DNA from: Roseicyclus mahoneyensis | Lineage (GTDB): Bacteria; Pseudomonadota; Alphaproteobacteria; Rhodobacterales; Rhodobacteraceae | NCBI RefSeq assembly: GCF_003148775.1 | Contig: NZ_QGGW01000014.1 | Location: 1 to 63,755, forward strand | Direction: 5' to 3' | Length of the DNA: 63,755 nucleotides | Part shown: positions 25,835-35,742 of the stretch, piece by piece | Layout of the letters: the number at the start of each line of letters is the position of its first letter | How positions within the stretch are numbered: position 1 is the stretch's first letter | Program-made: the position numbers and the translations under genes | Notes under the pieces: generated by a model | Database searches by the model: none | Seen by the model: the letters and a program-made list of their open reading frames with translations, nothing else | Told to the model about the DNA's origin: nothing

Positions 25835-27388
25835 TCAAGCCGGGGGCAGCGACAGGCCGATCCCAGCGGCGTAGTGTTCGACATGGCGCAACAGATCGTC
25901 GAGCTCGACCCGGCATGGTTTGTAAAGCGCCGCAAGATCCCCCGAGCGCCGCCGTTTCGCGGCGATGTTGAGCACCTCGACCAGCCGATAAAGGCGTTCG
26001 GCCCCCACCGCGCCGGAAAGGGCGATCAGGATATGGGTCTGCGCCCGGATCTCGGGGATGTCGCCCCGCGCGACCGCGACATCCAGTGCCGCGCGTACCG
26101 TTGACAGATCCTCGTGCAGGCGTTCGAGCAGTTCCACCGCCCCATCGGGCCCCGCCACCTCGAGCAGGGCTTCAAATCGCGCCTGATCCATCTTGCGGCC
26201 AAGACTGGCATCTCCCGCCAGCACATCCTCGGGCTCGGGAAGGCCCGCGGGGCGCCCGGCGTAGCGCAGGACCGCGCGCCCGAATTCGGCGGCCGACGAG
26301 ATCGGCTTGCCGATGATCCCGTCGGCACCTGCCGCATAGATCGCCTCTCGGTTGTCGCGCAGCACATAGGCGGTCAGCGCGACCATCGGCAAGAAGGCCA
26401 CCGCGTCGCTGCGCGCGCGGACGGCCTGCATCACCTCCAGCCCCGAGAGGCGCGGCATCTCGATGTCGATCAGCGCGATGTCGAAGCCTTGCCTGTCCAG
26501 CACTTCAAGGGCTGCGACCCCATCGGCGACAAAGACCGCGTCCGCGGACATCCCACCAAGGATCTGGCGCAAAATCGTCTGGTTCGTCAGGTTGTCCTCG
26601 GCCACCAGCACCCTCAGGCCGCTCAGGTCCGGGGCCGCGTCGGGGACGGAAGGGGCCGGGGCCCAGTCGAGCAATCCCTCGGGCAGATGCAACACGGCCT
26701 GCGCGCCGCCTGTGGAGGGGTTGGACAGGTGCAGGCTGCCACCGATGGCGCGCGTCAGGTCGGCCACGATCCGCAGGCCAAGCCCGCTGCCGGTGCGGCT
26801 GTCCATCGGGGCCGGTCCCGCGACAAGGTCGATCCGGTCCAGCACATCGGGCGGATACCCCGGCCCGCCATCGGCGACGGTCAGCACCAGTCCCTGCCCC
26901 TGCGCCGCGGCCAGCCGCAACGTCACCGCCCCGCCCTCGGCATGGCCCAGCGCATTCGAGATCAGGTTGCCGACGATCCGGTCGAGCGTCACCTGCGACA
27001 CGCGCAAAAGCCGCGGCAGCGGATCGTGCCGGTGCAATGCAAAGCAGCCGCTCGCGGCAAAGGCTCGGCCTGACCATCGACCGTTGATCGCGGCGAGCCA
27101 GTCGGACAATGCCACGCTTGTGGCATCTTGCTGGATCAGGGTTTCCCCCGCCGCCGCCATCAGCGCGCCGTCGACAAGGGCTGCCAGCGTGTCGGCGGCG
27201 GCTTGCACCCGGTCGATCTGGATCTGCGCCTCGGGGCTGAGGCGGGACCGATCCACCAGTCTCAGCCCGCCGATCACATCGGACATGGCCGACCGGATGT
27301 CATGGCTGAACAGCTGCAGCGTCTGGTCGGGCAAACCCTTGCGCGGGCCGTCCGCGGGGGCCCGGCCGCCGGTGTCGTCCGTGGACAT
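25835..27388 (-). CDS. Soluble hybrid histidine kinase with receiver and HPt-like domain
   Basis: A 517-residue phosphorelay protein without membrane segments. It starts with a dimerisation helix carrying the phospho-His (LQLFSHDIRSAMSDVIGGLR), then an ATPase domain with the N box (IVGNLISNALGHA) and G box (GSGLGLRIVADL). A receiver follows (VLVAEDN, phospho-Asp in LIDIEMPRLSG, ALTAY, GKPIS). The C-terminal about 120 residues form a helical bundle with ALSGAVGAERLYRLVE, resembling an HPt module, with a His in QTHILIAL. The HPt motif is not canonical, so phosphotransfer there is uncertain. The input is unknown. It may be an RpfC-like or BarA-like cytosolic relay. Confidence 0.85.
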   Translation of the reverse strand: MSTDDTGGRAPADGPRKGLPDQTLQLFSHDIRSAMSDVIGGLRLVDRSRLSPEAQIQIDRVQAAADTLAALVDGALMAAAGETLIQQDATSVALSDWLAAINGRWSGRAFAASGCFALHRHDPLPRLLRVSQVTLDRIVGNLISNALGHAEGGAVTLRLAAAQGQGLVLTVADGGPGYPPDVLDRIDLVAGPAPMDSRTGSGLGLRIVADLTRAIGGSLHLSNPSTGGAQAVLHLPEGLLDWAPAPSVPDAAPDLSGLRVLVAEDNLTNQTILRQILGGMSADAVFVADGVAALEVLDRQGFDIALIDIEMPRLSGLEVMQAVRARSDAVAFLPMVALTAYVLRDNREAIYAAGADGIIGKPISSAAEFGRAVLRYAGRPAGLPEPEDVLAGDASLGRKMDQARFEALLEVAGPDGAVELLERLHEDLSTVRAALDVAVARGDIPEIRAQTHILIALSGAVGAERLYRLVEVLNIAAKRRRSGDLAALYKPCRVELDDLLRHVEHYAAGIGLSLPPA

Positions 27389-27462
27389 TGCAGGGGCCTC
27401 CGTCGATGATGCGGAAAACTATAGCCCGCGCGCTGCGCAACTCAACAGCGGGTTCCGCCCCG

Positions 27463-29361
27463 TCAGATCTGGCCGGACGGATAGCCGATGCGGCTCAGCG
27501 CCGCGCGGATCTCGTCGAGGATGGCGGGATCGTCGATGGTGGCGGGGGTCTTGAACTCGGCCCCATCGGCGATCTTGACCATGGTGGCGCGCAAGATCTT
27601 GCCCGAGCGCGTCTTGGGCAGGCGGTCGACCACCACGGCCAGCTTGAAGGCCGCAACCGGCCCGATGCGGTCGCGCACCAGCTTGACGCAGTCCTTCACC
27701 ACTTGTTCCGGCGGGGTCTGCGCGCCCTTGTTCAGGCACAAAAAGCCCATGGGCAATTGCCCCTTGAGGCTGTCGCTGACGCCGATCACGGCACATTCGG
27801 CCACGTCGGGGTGGCTGGCCAGAACCTCCTCCATCCCGCCCGTCGACAGACGGTGGCCCGCGACGTTGATGACGTCATCGGTGCGCGCCATGATGTAGAG
27901 ATATCCATCCTCGTCGATCAGGCCCGCGTCGCCGGTTTCGTAATAGCCCGGGAAATGGGTGAGGTAGGCCTTGTGGAACCTTTCTTCGGCGTTCCACAGC
28001 GTTGGCAGGGTGCCGGGCGGCAAGGGCAGCTTGACCGCAATGGCACCAAGCGTGCCGGGCGGCAGCGGGTGGCCGCCTTCGTCCAGAACCTGCACATCGT
28101 AGCCGGGCATCGGCACCGAGGGGCTGCCGATCTTGACCGGCAGCTTTTCGATCCCCATCGGGTTGCCCGCGATGCACCAGCCGGTTTCCGTCTGCCACCA
28201 ATGATCGATCACCGGCACGCCCAGCCGGTCCATCGCCCATTGGATCGTGTCGGGATCGGCGCGTTCACCGGCCAGAAACAGCGTCTCGAGGCTGGAGAGG
28301 TCGTAATCCGCGATCAACTCGCCCAAGGGATCGTCGCGCTTGATGGCGCGAAAGGCGGTGGGCGCGGTGAACAGGCACTTGACCTTGTGATCCTGAATGA
28401 CGCGCCAGAAGGTTCCGGCATCGGGCGTGCCCACGGGCTTGCCCTCGAAGACGATGGTGGTGCAGCCGAAGGTCAGGGGCCCGTAGCAGATGTAGGAATG
28501 GCCCACGACCCAGCCCACGTCCGAGGCGGCCCAGAACACCTCGCCGGGGTTCATGTCGTAGAGGTTGCGCATCGACCAATTGAGCGCGACCAGATGGCCT
28601 GCGGTATGGCGCACCACGCCCTTGGGCTGGCCCGTGGTGCCCGAAGTATAGAGGATATAGGCCGGGTGGTTGCCCGCGACGGGCACGCAATCAGCGGGTT
28701 CGACGCCATATTGAAAGGCGTGCCAGTCGTGATCGCGCCCCTCCTCCAGATGCGCGACCTCCTGTTCGCGCTGGAAGATCACGCAAAACTCGGGCTGGTG
28801 TTTGGCCAAGGCCAAGGCCCCGTCGAGCAGCGGCTTGTAATGCACGACGCGGCCCGGCTCGATCCCGCAAGAGGCCGCGATGATGCATTTGGGCGTGCAA
28901 TCGTCGATCCTGACGGCCAGTTCATTGGCCGCAAAACCGCCGAACACGACCGAATGCACCGCGCCCAGCCGTGCGCAGGCCAGCATCGCCTCCAGCGCTT
29001 CGGGGACCATGGGCATGTAGATGATAACCCGGTCGCCCTTTTCGACGCCCTTGGCGCGCAGCGCGCCTGCCAGCGAGGCGACACGCTTTTGCAGTTCGGC
29101 ATAGGTGATCTTGTGCACGGTGCCGGTCAGCGGGCTGTCGTGGATGATCGCCAGCCGGTCGCCATGGCCTGCCGCCACATGGCGGTCGACGGCGTTCCAG
29201 CAAGTGTTGAGCGTGCCATCGGCGAACCACTCGTAAAGCGGCGCATGATCGTCGAACAGCGCCTTGGACGGGCCGGTGAACCAGTCGATCCCCTCGGCCG
29301 CCTCCATCCAGAAGGTGTCGGGATCGGCTTTCGCGCGTGCTTGGACCTCGGCATACCGCAT
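27463..29361 (-). CDS. prpE: Propionyl-CoA synthetase
   Basis: A 632-residue acyl-CoA ligase of the acetyl/propionyl-CoA synthetase group. The start MRYAEVQARAKADPDTFW is the PrpE-type N-terminus rather than the longer Acs one. The core carries YTSGTTGQPKGVVRHTAGH, DHWWQTETGW, YYETGDAGLIDEDGYL and the catalytic Lys in KTRSGKILRA. A strong AGGAGGAG site precedes the ATG at 29361. It activates propionate for further catabolism and would also accept acetate to some extent. Confidence 0.93.
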   Translation of the reverse strand: MRYAEVQARAKADPDTFWMEAAEGIDWFTGPSKALFDDHAPLYEWFADGTLNTCWNAVDRHVAAGHGDRLAIIHDSPLTGTVHKITYAELQKRVASLAGALRAKGVEKGDRVIIYMPMVPEALEAMLACARLGAVHSVVFGGFAANELAVRIDDCTPKCIIAASCGIEPGRVVHYKPLLDGALALAKHQPEFCVIFQREQEVAHLEEGRDHDWHAFQYGVEPADCVPVAGNHPAYILYTSGTTGQPKGVVRHTAGHLVALNWSMRNLYDMNPGEVFWAASDVGWVVGHSYICYGPLTFGCTTIVFEGKPVGTPDAGTFWRVIQDHKVKCLFTAPTAFRAIKRDDPLGELIADYDLSSLETLFLAGERADPDTIQWAMDRLGVPVIDHWWQTETGWCIAGNPMGIEKLPVKIGSPSVPMPGYDVQVLDEGGHPLPPGTLGAIAVKLPLPPGTLPTLWNAEERFHKAYLTHFPGYYETGDAGLIDEDGYLYIMARTDDVINVAGHRLSTGGMEEVLASHPDVAECAVIGVSDSLKGQLPMGFLCLNKGAQTPPEQVVKDCVKLVRDRIGPVAAFKLAVVVDRLPKTRSGKILRATMVKIADGAEFKTPATIDDPAILDEIRAALSRIGYPSGQI

Positions 29362-29521
29362 GGGCTCTCCTCCTGGCTTGTATGCGACTGTCTACCGAAC
29401 AGGGTGCCGTAAAGGCAATTCGGCGATAGTGCCGCATGGGGGCGCTAACGGCCTGCGACAGCCTGCCCTTTGCTGCAGTGCAGCATCGCCCTATGTGACA
29501 GCTGTAAAAAGGAGAATTGCC

Positions 29522-29785
29522 ATGACCCTAGCCCAAGACATTCCTTCCACGGCCGCCCGCCCCCGCTACATCACCCGTCACGTCACGTACCGCCTGCCGA
29601 TCATCGGCCGCATGGCGCGCGAGGTGGTCGAAGGGCCCGTCGACAACGCCTTTGCCGCGATCATCGGCGGCGTCTCGGCGGTGGCCATCGCCGTGGTGAT
29701 ATGGGGCTACCCGGCCCTCATCTTTTCCGCCTTGCTGGCCACGGTGCTCATGCTGGTGACCCTGATCCGGATCACGCTGGGGTGA
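29522..29785 (+). CDS. Small membrane protein
   Basis: An 87-residue protein with an AAGGAG site 7 bases before ATG 29522. About 40 polar N-terminal residues (MTLAQDIPSTAARPRYITRH) are followed by two adjoining hydrophobic segments (AAIIGGVSAVAIAVVIWGYP and ALIFSALLATVLMLVTL). No known family was recognised. It is divergent from prpE and convergent with maeB, so it is probably its own transcription unit. Confidence 0.7.
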   Translation: MTLAQDIPSTAARPRYITRHVTYRLPIIGRMAREVVEGPVDNAFAAIIGGVSAVAIAVVIWGYPALIFSALLATVLMLVTLIRITLG

Positions 29786-29789
29786 CGGC

Positions 29790-32069
29790 TCAGCCGTAGG
29801 TGCTGACGGGCGTGCCCGCCAAGGCAGAGATGTTGAGCAATCCGCGCGCCGTGATGGACGGCGTCACGATATGGGCGCGGTTGCCCATGCCCATCAGGAT
29901 CGGCCCGACCTCAAGCCCGTTGGCGCGCACTTTCAGCATGTTGCGCGCCGCACCCGCCGCGTCGGTCGAGGCGAAGACAAGGGCGTTTGCCGGCCCTTCC
30001 ATACGGCTGCCGGGCAACAGACGCGCCCGCAATTCGGCATCGAGCGCGGTATCGACATGCATCTCGCCCTCATAGGTGAAATCGAGGCCCATGCCGTCCA
30101 GCAGGTCCAGCGCCGCGCGCATCCGCCGCCCGCTATCGGTGTCGAGATTGCCGAACTGACTGCCCGAACACAGCGCCACCTTGGGGTCGATGCCGAAGCG
30201 GCGGATATGGCGCGCGCAGCCGCGCACGGTTTCGGCGATCTGTTCGGGGGTCGGTTCGGGGTGCACCTGCGTGTCGGCGATGAACAACGGGCCATCATCC
30301 GAGATCATCAGCGACAAGGCACCGACCGGGTGCAGACCATCCGCGCCCAACACCTGCGTGATGTAGTTCAGATGCCACAGATACTGACCGAAGGTGCCGC
30401 AAATCAGCGATTCCGCCTCGCCGCGTTGAACCATCACGGCGCCGATGGCGGTGGTGTTGGTGCGCATGATCGCGCGCGCCAGATCAGGCGTCACGCCACG
30501 CCGCGCCATGATGGCGTGGTAGGTCTGCCAGTAGTCTCGGTAGCGCGGGTCGTTTTCGGGGTTCACCAGATCGAAATCGGTGCCGGGGCGCAGCGTCAGG
30601 CCCGCGCGCTCGATCCGTGTCTCGATCACCTCGGGACGGCCGATCAGGATCGGTTTGTCGGTGGTTTCCTCGGTCATCGCCTGAGCGGCGCGCAGCACGC
30701 GTTCATCTTCGCCCTCGGCAAAGACGATGCGCCGCTCGGAGGTACGCGCGGCCTCGAACACCGGGCGCATAATGAGGGCGGAACGGAACACCGACTGGTT
30801 CAGCCGGTCGCGGTAGGCATCGAGATCGTCCAGCGGGCGGGTCGCCACGCCCGAGTCCATCGCGGCCTTGGCGACGGCGCTGGCCACCACGCCGATCAGG
30901 CGGCGGTCGAAGGGTTTGGGGATCAGGTAATCGGGGCCGAAGGTCATATGCTCACCGGCATAGGCGGCGGCGGCCTCGGCGCTGGTGGTGGCGCGCGCCA
31001 GCGCCGCGATGCCCTCGATGCAGGCGATCTGCATGGCGTCGTTGATTTCCGTGGCCCCCACATCCAGCGCGCCGCGGAAGATGAAGGGGAAGCACAGCAC
31101 GTTGTTGACCTGATTGGGGTAATCGCTGCGCCCCGTGGCGATGATCGCATCGGGGGCGACGGAGCGCACGGCATCGGGTTCGATTTCCGGCGAGGGGTTG
31201 GCCAGCGCAAAGATGATGGGACGGGGCGCCATGCGGGCCACCATCGCAGGCGTCAGCACCCCGGGGCCTGAGAGGCCAAGGAACAGATCCGCCCCGTCGA
31301 TCACATCCGTCAGCGTGCGCGCATCAGTCTTTTGCGCATAGGCGGCCTTTTGCGGGTTCATGTCGATCTCGCGGCCCTCGTGGACAAGGCCATGGATGTC
31401 GCAAAGCCAGATGTTCTCGCGCTGCACGCCCAGTTTGAGCAGCATGTTGAGGCACGCGATGCCCGCCGCCCCGCCGCCCGTCGAGACGATCTTGATGTCC
31501 TCGAACCGTTTGCCGGTGACGCGCAGCGCATTGGTGGCCGCCGCCCCCACGACGATCGCCGTGCCATGCTGGTCATCGTGGAAAACGGGGATGTTCATCC
31601 GCTCGCGGCACAATTGTTCAACGATAAAACAATCCGGCGCCTTGATGTCTTCGAGGTTGATGGCACCAAAGGTCGGTTCCAGCGCGCAGACGATATCGGC
31701 CAGCTTGTAGGGGTCGGGTTCGTTCAACTCGATGTCGAAACAGTCGATGTTGGCGAAGGTCTTGAACAAGACCGCCTTGCCCTCCATCACCGGCTTGGAC
31801 GCCAGCGCCCCGATGTTGCCAAGCCCCAGAACGGCAGTACCGTTGGTCACCACTGCGACAAGGTTTCCGCGCGTGGTGTAGCGCGCGGCATTGGCCGGGT
31901 CCGCCTTGATTTCAAGGCAGGCCTCGGCGACTCCGGGGGAATAGGCACGTGCAAGATCACGCCCGTTCGCCAGCGGCTTGGTGGCCCGTATCTCGAGCTT
32001 ACCGGGCTTGGGGTACTCGTGATAAAACAACGCGGCGGCGCGCAACCCGTCTTGCTTGTCCTCGGCCAT
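29790..32069 (-). CDS. maeB: NADP-dependent malic enzyme with phosphotransacetylase-like domain
   Basis: A 759-residue fusion typical of alphaproteobacteria. Residues 1 to about 420 form the malic enzyme ([61 protein letters not shown](P)-site [24 protein letters not shown]). The C-terminal about 320 residues are related to phosphate acetyltransferase ([19 protein letters not shown]), usually regulatory and acetyl-CoA responsive. It decarboxylates malate to pyruvate with NADPH formation. A perfect palindromic operator lies directly upstream. Confidence 0.96.
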   Translation of the reverse strand: MAEDKQDGLRAAALFYHEYPKPGKLEIRATKPLANGRDLARAYSPGVAEACLEIKADPANAARYTTRGNLVAVVTNGTAVLGLGNIGALASKPVMEGKAVLFKTFANIDCFDIELNEPDPYKLADIVCALEPTFGAINLEDIKAPDCFIVEQLCRERMNIPVFHDDQHGTAIVVGAAATNALRVTGKRFEDIKIVSTGGGAAGIACLNMLLKLGVQRENIWLCDIHGLVHEGREIDMNPQKAAYAQKTDARTLTDVIDGADLFLGLSGPGVLTPAMVARMAPRPIIFALANPSPEIEPDAVRSVAPDAIIATGRSDYPNQVNNVLCFPFIFRGALDVGATEINDAMQIACIEGIAALARATTSAEAAAAYAGEHMTFGPDYLIPKPFDRRLIGVVASAVAKAAMDSGVATRPLDDLDAYRDRLNQSVFRSALIMRPVFEAARTSERRIVFAEGEDERVLRAAQAMTEETTDKPILIGRPEVIETRIERAGLTLRPGTDFDLVNPENDPRYRDYWQTYHAIMARRGVTPDLARAIMRTNTTAIGAVMVQRGEAESLICGTFGQYLWHLNYITQVLGADGLHPVGALSLMISDDGPLFIADTQVHPEPTPEQIAETVRGCARHIRRFGIDPKVALCSGSQFGNLDTDSGRRMRAALDLLDGMGLDFTYEGEMHVDTALDAELRARLLPGSRMEGPANALVFASTDAAGAARNMLKVRANGLEVGPILMGMGNRAHIVTPSITARGLLNISALAGTPVSTYG

Positions 32070-32091
32070 CGCACCCTCTCCGGCTGGTTTT

Positions 32092-32105
32092 GTTTAACGT
32101 TAAAC
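32092..32105. promoter_or_regulatory. Perfect 14-bp palindrome upstream of maeB, likely operator
   Basis: GTTTAACGTTAAAC is its own reverse complement and sits 23 bases before the maeB start. The central AACGTT with A/T flanks resembles LacI/GalR-family sites, such as those of carbon-metabolism regulators like PckR. Its position near the start suggests repression of maeB. The regulator is not in the window. Confidence 0.55.
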
Positions 32106-32148
32106 AGTTTTTCTCACGCCGTCAAAACGCGGCGCATCGCCGCGTGGC

Positions 32149-32919
32149 TCAGGTGAACTGCTCGCGCAAAAGACGCTCTTCCAGACCGTGGCCGGGATCG
32201 AAAAGGATGCGGTGGGATACCGCGGGCTCCGACCGGATCTCGACCGAGACGACATTGCCCACCGACCGGCTGTCGGCATCGGCCATCACCGGTCGCTTGC
32301 CGGCCTCGCCCACCTCGATGCGGACCACGGCGGATTTGGGCAGCAGCGCACCGCGCCAGCGCCGGGGCCGGAAGGCCGCCACCGCCGTCACCGCCAGCAC
32401 ATCGGCGTCAATCGGCAGGATCGGACCGTGGGCGGAATAGTTATAGGCGGTCGACCCCGCCGGTGTGCAGACCAGCGCCCCATCGCAGATCAACTCCTCC
32501 ATCCGCATGCGCCCGTCGACATGGATCTTGAGCTTGGCCGCCTGCGGACCCGCGCGCAGCAAGCTGACCTCGTTGATCGCAAGCGCCTCGACCACCTCGC
32601 CCGAGACCGTCTGCGCCGTCATGTGCAGCGGGTTGATCACCGCCTCCTCTGCGGCTTCCAGCCGGGCGATCAGCCCGTCTTCTTGATAGGCGTTCATCAA
32701 GAAACCGACGGTGCCCCGGTTCATGCCGTAGACCGGCGCGCCCAAGGCCTGCGTGGCATGCAGCGTCTGGAGCATGAAGCCGTCACCGCCCAGCGCCACG
32801 ATCACATCGGCATCCGCCGGTTCATGGGCGCCATAGCGCGCCTCCAGCCGCGTCTTGGCCTCCTGCGAGAGGGCAGTATCGGATGCGAGAAAGGCGATGT
32901 TGCGCGCCGCAGGCATCAT
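32149..32919 (-). CDS. nadK: NAD kinase
   Basis: A 256-residue enzyme making NADP from NAD and ATP. The ATP/catalytic motif is [13 protein letters not shown], the second motif INEVSLLR, and the glycine-rich substrate segment is [18 protein letters not shown]. It begins MMPAARN; either of two adjacent ATGs could be used, and the ribosome site AAGGGGGG fits the second better. It lies on the same strand as maeB, which produces NADPH, and is divergent from glyA. Confidence 0.94.
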   Translation of the reverse strand: MMPAARNIAFLASDTALSQEAKTRLEARYGAHEPADADVIVALGGDGFMLQTLHATQALGAPVYGMNRGTVGFLMNAYQEDGLIARLEAAEEAVINPLHMTAQTVSGEVVEALAINEVSLLRAGPQAAKLKIHVDGRMRMEELICDGALVCTPAGSTAYNYSAHGPILPIDADVLAVTAVAAFRPRRWRGALLPKSAVVRIEVGEAGKRPVMADADSRSVGNVVSVEIRSEPAVSHRILFDPGHGLEERLLREQFT

Positions 32920-32946
32920 GCCCCCCTTGTGACGGTCTTGGGGGCA
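32919..32946 (-). promoter_or_regulatory. Hairpin covering the nadK ribosome-binding site
   Basis: On the minus strand TGCCCCC (32946-32940) can pair with GGGGGCA just before the nadK start, with a loop of about 14 bases. The second arm contains the ribosome site and touches the first ATG, so the stem would hide it. It could give translational control; no ligand-binding structure is recognised. Confidence 0.35.
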
Positions 32947-33111
32947 CCCTTGCGCGCGCGGATCGGAAACTCAATCCTTGATCGGCGACGCAGACATGGC
33001 TTTCCGACCCGCCCGCGCTGCTTTGCGCCCTTTCCCGGGCCGCTTTCATCCCGTAAATGGCGCGCTAAATGTGATCCAAAGCCCCATCGCTGCCCTTCAG
33101 GAGGTTCGCCC

Positions 33112-34407
33112 ATGAACGCCCCCCATCGTGACGCCGGTTTCTTCACCGAAAGCCTCGAAACCCGCGATCCCGAGATCTTTGGCGCCATCCGCAAGGAACT
33201 TGGCCGCCAGCGCCACGAGATAGAGCTGATCGCATCCGAGAACATCGTCTCCGCCGCCGTGATGGAGGCGCAGGGTTCGGTGATGACCAACAAATACGCC
33301 GAGGGCTATCCGGGCCGTCGCTACTACGGCGGCTGTCAGTTCGTCGACATCGCCGAGGAACTGGCGATCGACCGTGCCAAGCAGCTATTCAACGTCGGTT
33401 TCGCCAATGTGCAGCCCAATTCGGGAAGCCAAGCCAATCAGGGCGTGTTCACCGCGCTATTGCAGCCCGGCGACACGATCCTCGGCATGAGCCTCGACGC
33501 GGGCGGTCACCTGACCCACGGGGCAAAGCCGAACCAGTCGGGCAAATGGTTCAACGCTGTCCAGTATGGCGTGCGCCAGCAGGATCTGGCGGTCGACTAT
33601 GACCAGATCGCCGCGCTGGCAGTGGAACACCAGCCCAAGATGCTGATCGCGGGCGGCTCGGCCATTCCGCGCATCCTCGATTTCGCCAAGATGCGCGAGA
33701 TCGCCGACAGCGTGGGCGCCTATCTGCTGGTCGACATGGCGCATTTCGCGGGCCTGGTCGCCTCGGGACATTACCCCTCGCCCTTCCCGCACGCCCATGT
33801 CGCCACCACGACCACGCACAAGACACTCCGCGGCCCGCGCGGCGGCATGATTCTGACCGATGACGAGGGGATCGCCAAAAAGATCAACTCTGCCATCTTT
33901 CCGGGCATTCAGGGCGGGCCCCTCATGCATGTCATCGCCGCCAAGGCCGTGGCCTTCGGCGAGGCGCTGCGCCCCGAGTTCAAGGAGTATCAGCGCCAAG
34001 TGATCCGCAACGCCCAAGGATTGGCCGACCAGCTGATGAAGGGCGGGCTCGATATCGTCACGGGCGGCACCGATACCCACCTGATGCTGGTCGACCTGCG
34101 GCCCAAGGGCGTCAAGGGCAACGCCACCGAACAGGCGCTGGGGCGCGCGCACATCACCTGCAACAAGAACGGCATCCCCTTCGACACCGAAAAGCCCACG
34201 ATCACCAGTGGCATCCGTCTGGGCAGCCCGGCGGGCACCACCCGCGGCTTCGGCGAGCCCGAGTTCCGCCAGATCGGCGACTGGATCACGCGCGTGGTTG
34301 ATGGCCTTGCGGCAAACGGCGAGGGCGGCAATGCGGAGGTCGAGGCGCAGGTCCGCGCCGAGGTCGAGGCGCTGTGCGAACGCTTCCCGATCTACCCCGC
34401 GCTCTGA
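33112..34407 (+). CDS. glyA: Serine hydroxymethyltransferase
   Basis: A 431-residue PLP enzyme interconverting serine and glycine with tetrahydrofolate. Key segments are [28 protein letters not shown], the HGA loop [24 protein letters not shown] and the PLP-lysine motif [16 protein letters not shown]. The start at 33112 follows CAGGAGG; a long frame extending upstream on this strand is chance. The 190 bases before it contain the divergent nadK signals; I did not see a convincing riboswitch. Confidence 0.97.
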   Translation: MNAPHRDAGFFTESLETRDPEIFGAIRKELGRQRHEIELIASENIVSAAVMEAQGSVMTNKYAEGYPGRRYYGGCQFVDIAEELAIDRAKQLFNVGFANVQPNSGSQANQGVFTALLQPGDTILGMSLDAGGHLTHGAKPNQSGKWFNAVQYGVRQQDLAVDYDQIAALAVEHQPKMLIAGGSAIPRILDFAKMREIADSVGAYLLVDMAHFAGLVASGHYPSPFPHAHVATTTTHKTLRGPRGGMILTDDEGIAKKINSAIFPGIQGGPLMHVIAAKAVAFGEALRPEFKEYQRQVIRNAQGLADQLMKGGLDIVTGGTDTHLMLVDLRPKGVKGNATEQALGRAHITCNKNGIPFDTEKPTITSGIRLGSPAGTTRGFGEPEFRQIGDWITRVVDGLAANGEGGNAEVEAQVRAEVEALCERFPIYPAL

Positions 34408-34446
34408 TCCGCCGATAGGGGCCATTGGCCCGTTTGAACATCTTGC

Positions 34447-34491
34447 AGCCCCCCGTCGCGCATGGCACCTTGCAGGCCGCGTCGGGGGGCT
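34447..34491 (+). terminator. Large GC hairpin after glyA
   Basis: AGCCCCCCGTCGCG pairs with CGCGTCGGGGGGCT across a loop of about 17 bases. It follows the glyA stop by about 40 bases and precedes the desaturase start. There is no clear T run behind it, so it may be an attenuating or stabilising structure rather than a classical terminator. Confidence 0.5.
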
Positions 34492-34548
34492 TATCTGTGG
34501 TGGGATTTGCTGCCCCCAACCCATAAACATCTGATCGAGACCGGAAAG

Positions 34549-35592
34549 ATGCAGGCTGCTTCATCCTCCCGCCCCGAGATCACGCCCGGCTACCGTGCCG
34601 AGGCCGAGCGCGAAATCCGGGCCTTCACACGGCAATGGACAGCGCGGGATGACCGGCTGGCCGCCGTCAGCTATTTCGGCACCTTTGCCGCCTATTTCCT
34701 GACGCTTTGGCTGGCGGTGCAGGCCTGGCAGGTCTGGTGGTTGGTCGGGCCGCTGATCGTCGTCAACGCATTGGCGGGCGTGCGGCTTTACGTGCTGCAA
34801 CATGATTGCGGGCACGGCTCGCTGTTTTCCACCAAGCTGCGAAATGATCGCGCGGGCTTCGGGCTCAGCGTCTTCACACTGACGCCCTACCGGGTCATGC
34901 AATCCAACCACAACGACCACCATTCCCATCTTGGCAATCTCGACGAGCGCGACACGACCGAGATCCTCACGCTGACAGTCCGGGAATGGGAGGCCGCGGG
35001 ACGATGGAAGCGCCTGTGGTACAGGCTCTACCGCAACCCGTTGATCCTCATTCCCGTGGGGGGCCTCTTCACCTATGCTCTGGCCTATCGCTGGCCCAAG
35101 AATGCAGGCGCCGTGGACCCCAGGGGCGTGATCTTGCACAACCTCGGGCTGCTGGTCTGGGTTGGGTTCCTTTGGTGGGCCGCAGGCGTGCCGGGGCTGA
35201 TCATCTATATGGGAACGGTCTTTGTCGCGGGCTGCATCGGCGTGTTCCTCGTCTACCTGCAGCACAATTTCGAAGACACATGGTGGGATCGAAAGCCCGA
35301 CCTGAACCCCGCGCGCGCAGCGCTGCAGGGCTCCTCGGCGCTGGATCTGGGCTGGTGGTTCGATCTTGCGGTGGCCAACATCACCTATCATGACATCCAC
35401 CATTTCAACGCCAACATCCCCAGCTACCGGCTGCGCGCCTGCCATAGGGCGCTGCGCGAGCGCTACGAGGTACAGACCATCGGCTGGCGCGAGGCGTTCC
35501 GGTCCTTCACGCTCAAGCTCTGGGACGAGGATCAGGGGCGCTTGGTCCCGTTCCCGCGCCCGCCGGACGCCGTGTCTGTGGCCAACGCCTGA
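34549..35592 (+). CDS. Membrane fatty-acid desaturase
   Basis: A 347-residue membrane di-iron desaturase. The three histidine boxes are present: HDCGH (LQHDCGHGSL), HNDHH (SNHNDHHSHLG) and HDIHH (TYHDIHHFNANIP). Four hydrophobic stretches surround them (FAAYFLTLWLAVQAWQVWWL; LLVWVGFLWWAAGV; others). The start at 34549 is the first sensible ATG before the family's N-terminus; the longer frame adds random residues. Product class (omega-6, delta-9 or carotenoid hydroxylase-like) cannot be fixed. It ends in the paired intergenic repeats. Confidence 0.92.
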   Translation: MQAASSSRPEITPGYRAEAEREIRAFTRQWTARDDRLAAVSYFGTFAAYFLTLWLAVQAWQVWWLVGPLIVVNALAGVRLYVLQHDCGHGSLFSTKLRNDRAGFGLSVFTLTPYRVMQSNHNDHHSHLGNLDERDTTEILTLTVREWEAAGRWKRLWYRLYRNPLILIPVGGLFTYALAYRWPKNAGAVDPRGVILHNLGLLVWVGFLWWAAGVPGLIIYMGTVFVAGCIGVFLVYLQHNFEDTWWDRKPDLNPARAALQGSSALDLGWWFDLAVANITYHDIHHFNANIPSYRLRACHRALRERYEVQTIGWREAFRSFTLKLWDEDQGRLVPFPRPPDAVSVANA

Positions 35593-35594
35593 CA

Positions 35595-35710
35595 GGGGGG
35601 CGCTGCCCCCCCGTCGCGCTGTGCGCGCCTCCCCCCGGGATATTTTCGAAACAGAGAAGGGGCATCAGGGCTTTCGCTTCTCTGTTTTCCAAATATCCCC
35701 GCCGGAGGCT
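35595..35710. repeat. Intergenic composite repeat, copies B (minus) and C (plus)
   Basis: Copy B (35595-35660, minus strand) repeats copy A at 4367-4434 in the same order: CTTCTCTGTTTCGAAAATAT core, CCCGGGGGGAGGCGCG, a small hairpin, then GGGGGGGCAGCGCCCCCC. Copy C (35675-35710, plus strand) contains CGCTTCTCTGTTTTCCAAAT and CCCCGCCGGAGG. B and C face each other about 14 bases apart, forming a long inverted repeat between the convergent desaturase and TetR genes. Confidence 0.75.
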
Positions 35711-35742
35711 CCCGCATGTGCCACGGGCGCGGCGCCGACGGA

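Noticed and set aside
32920-33111. A possible glycine or other riboswitch in front of glyA
   Set aside because: I looked for paired conserved cores but saw only the nadK hairpin and a normal ribosome site; no aptamer pattern is supported.
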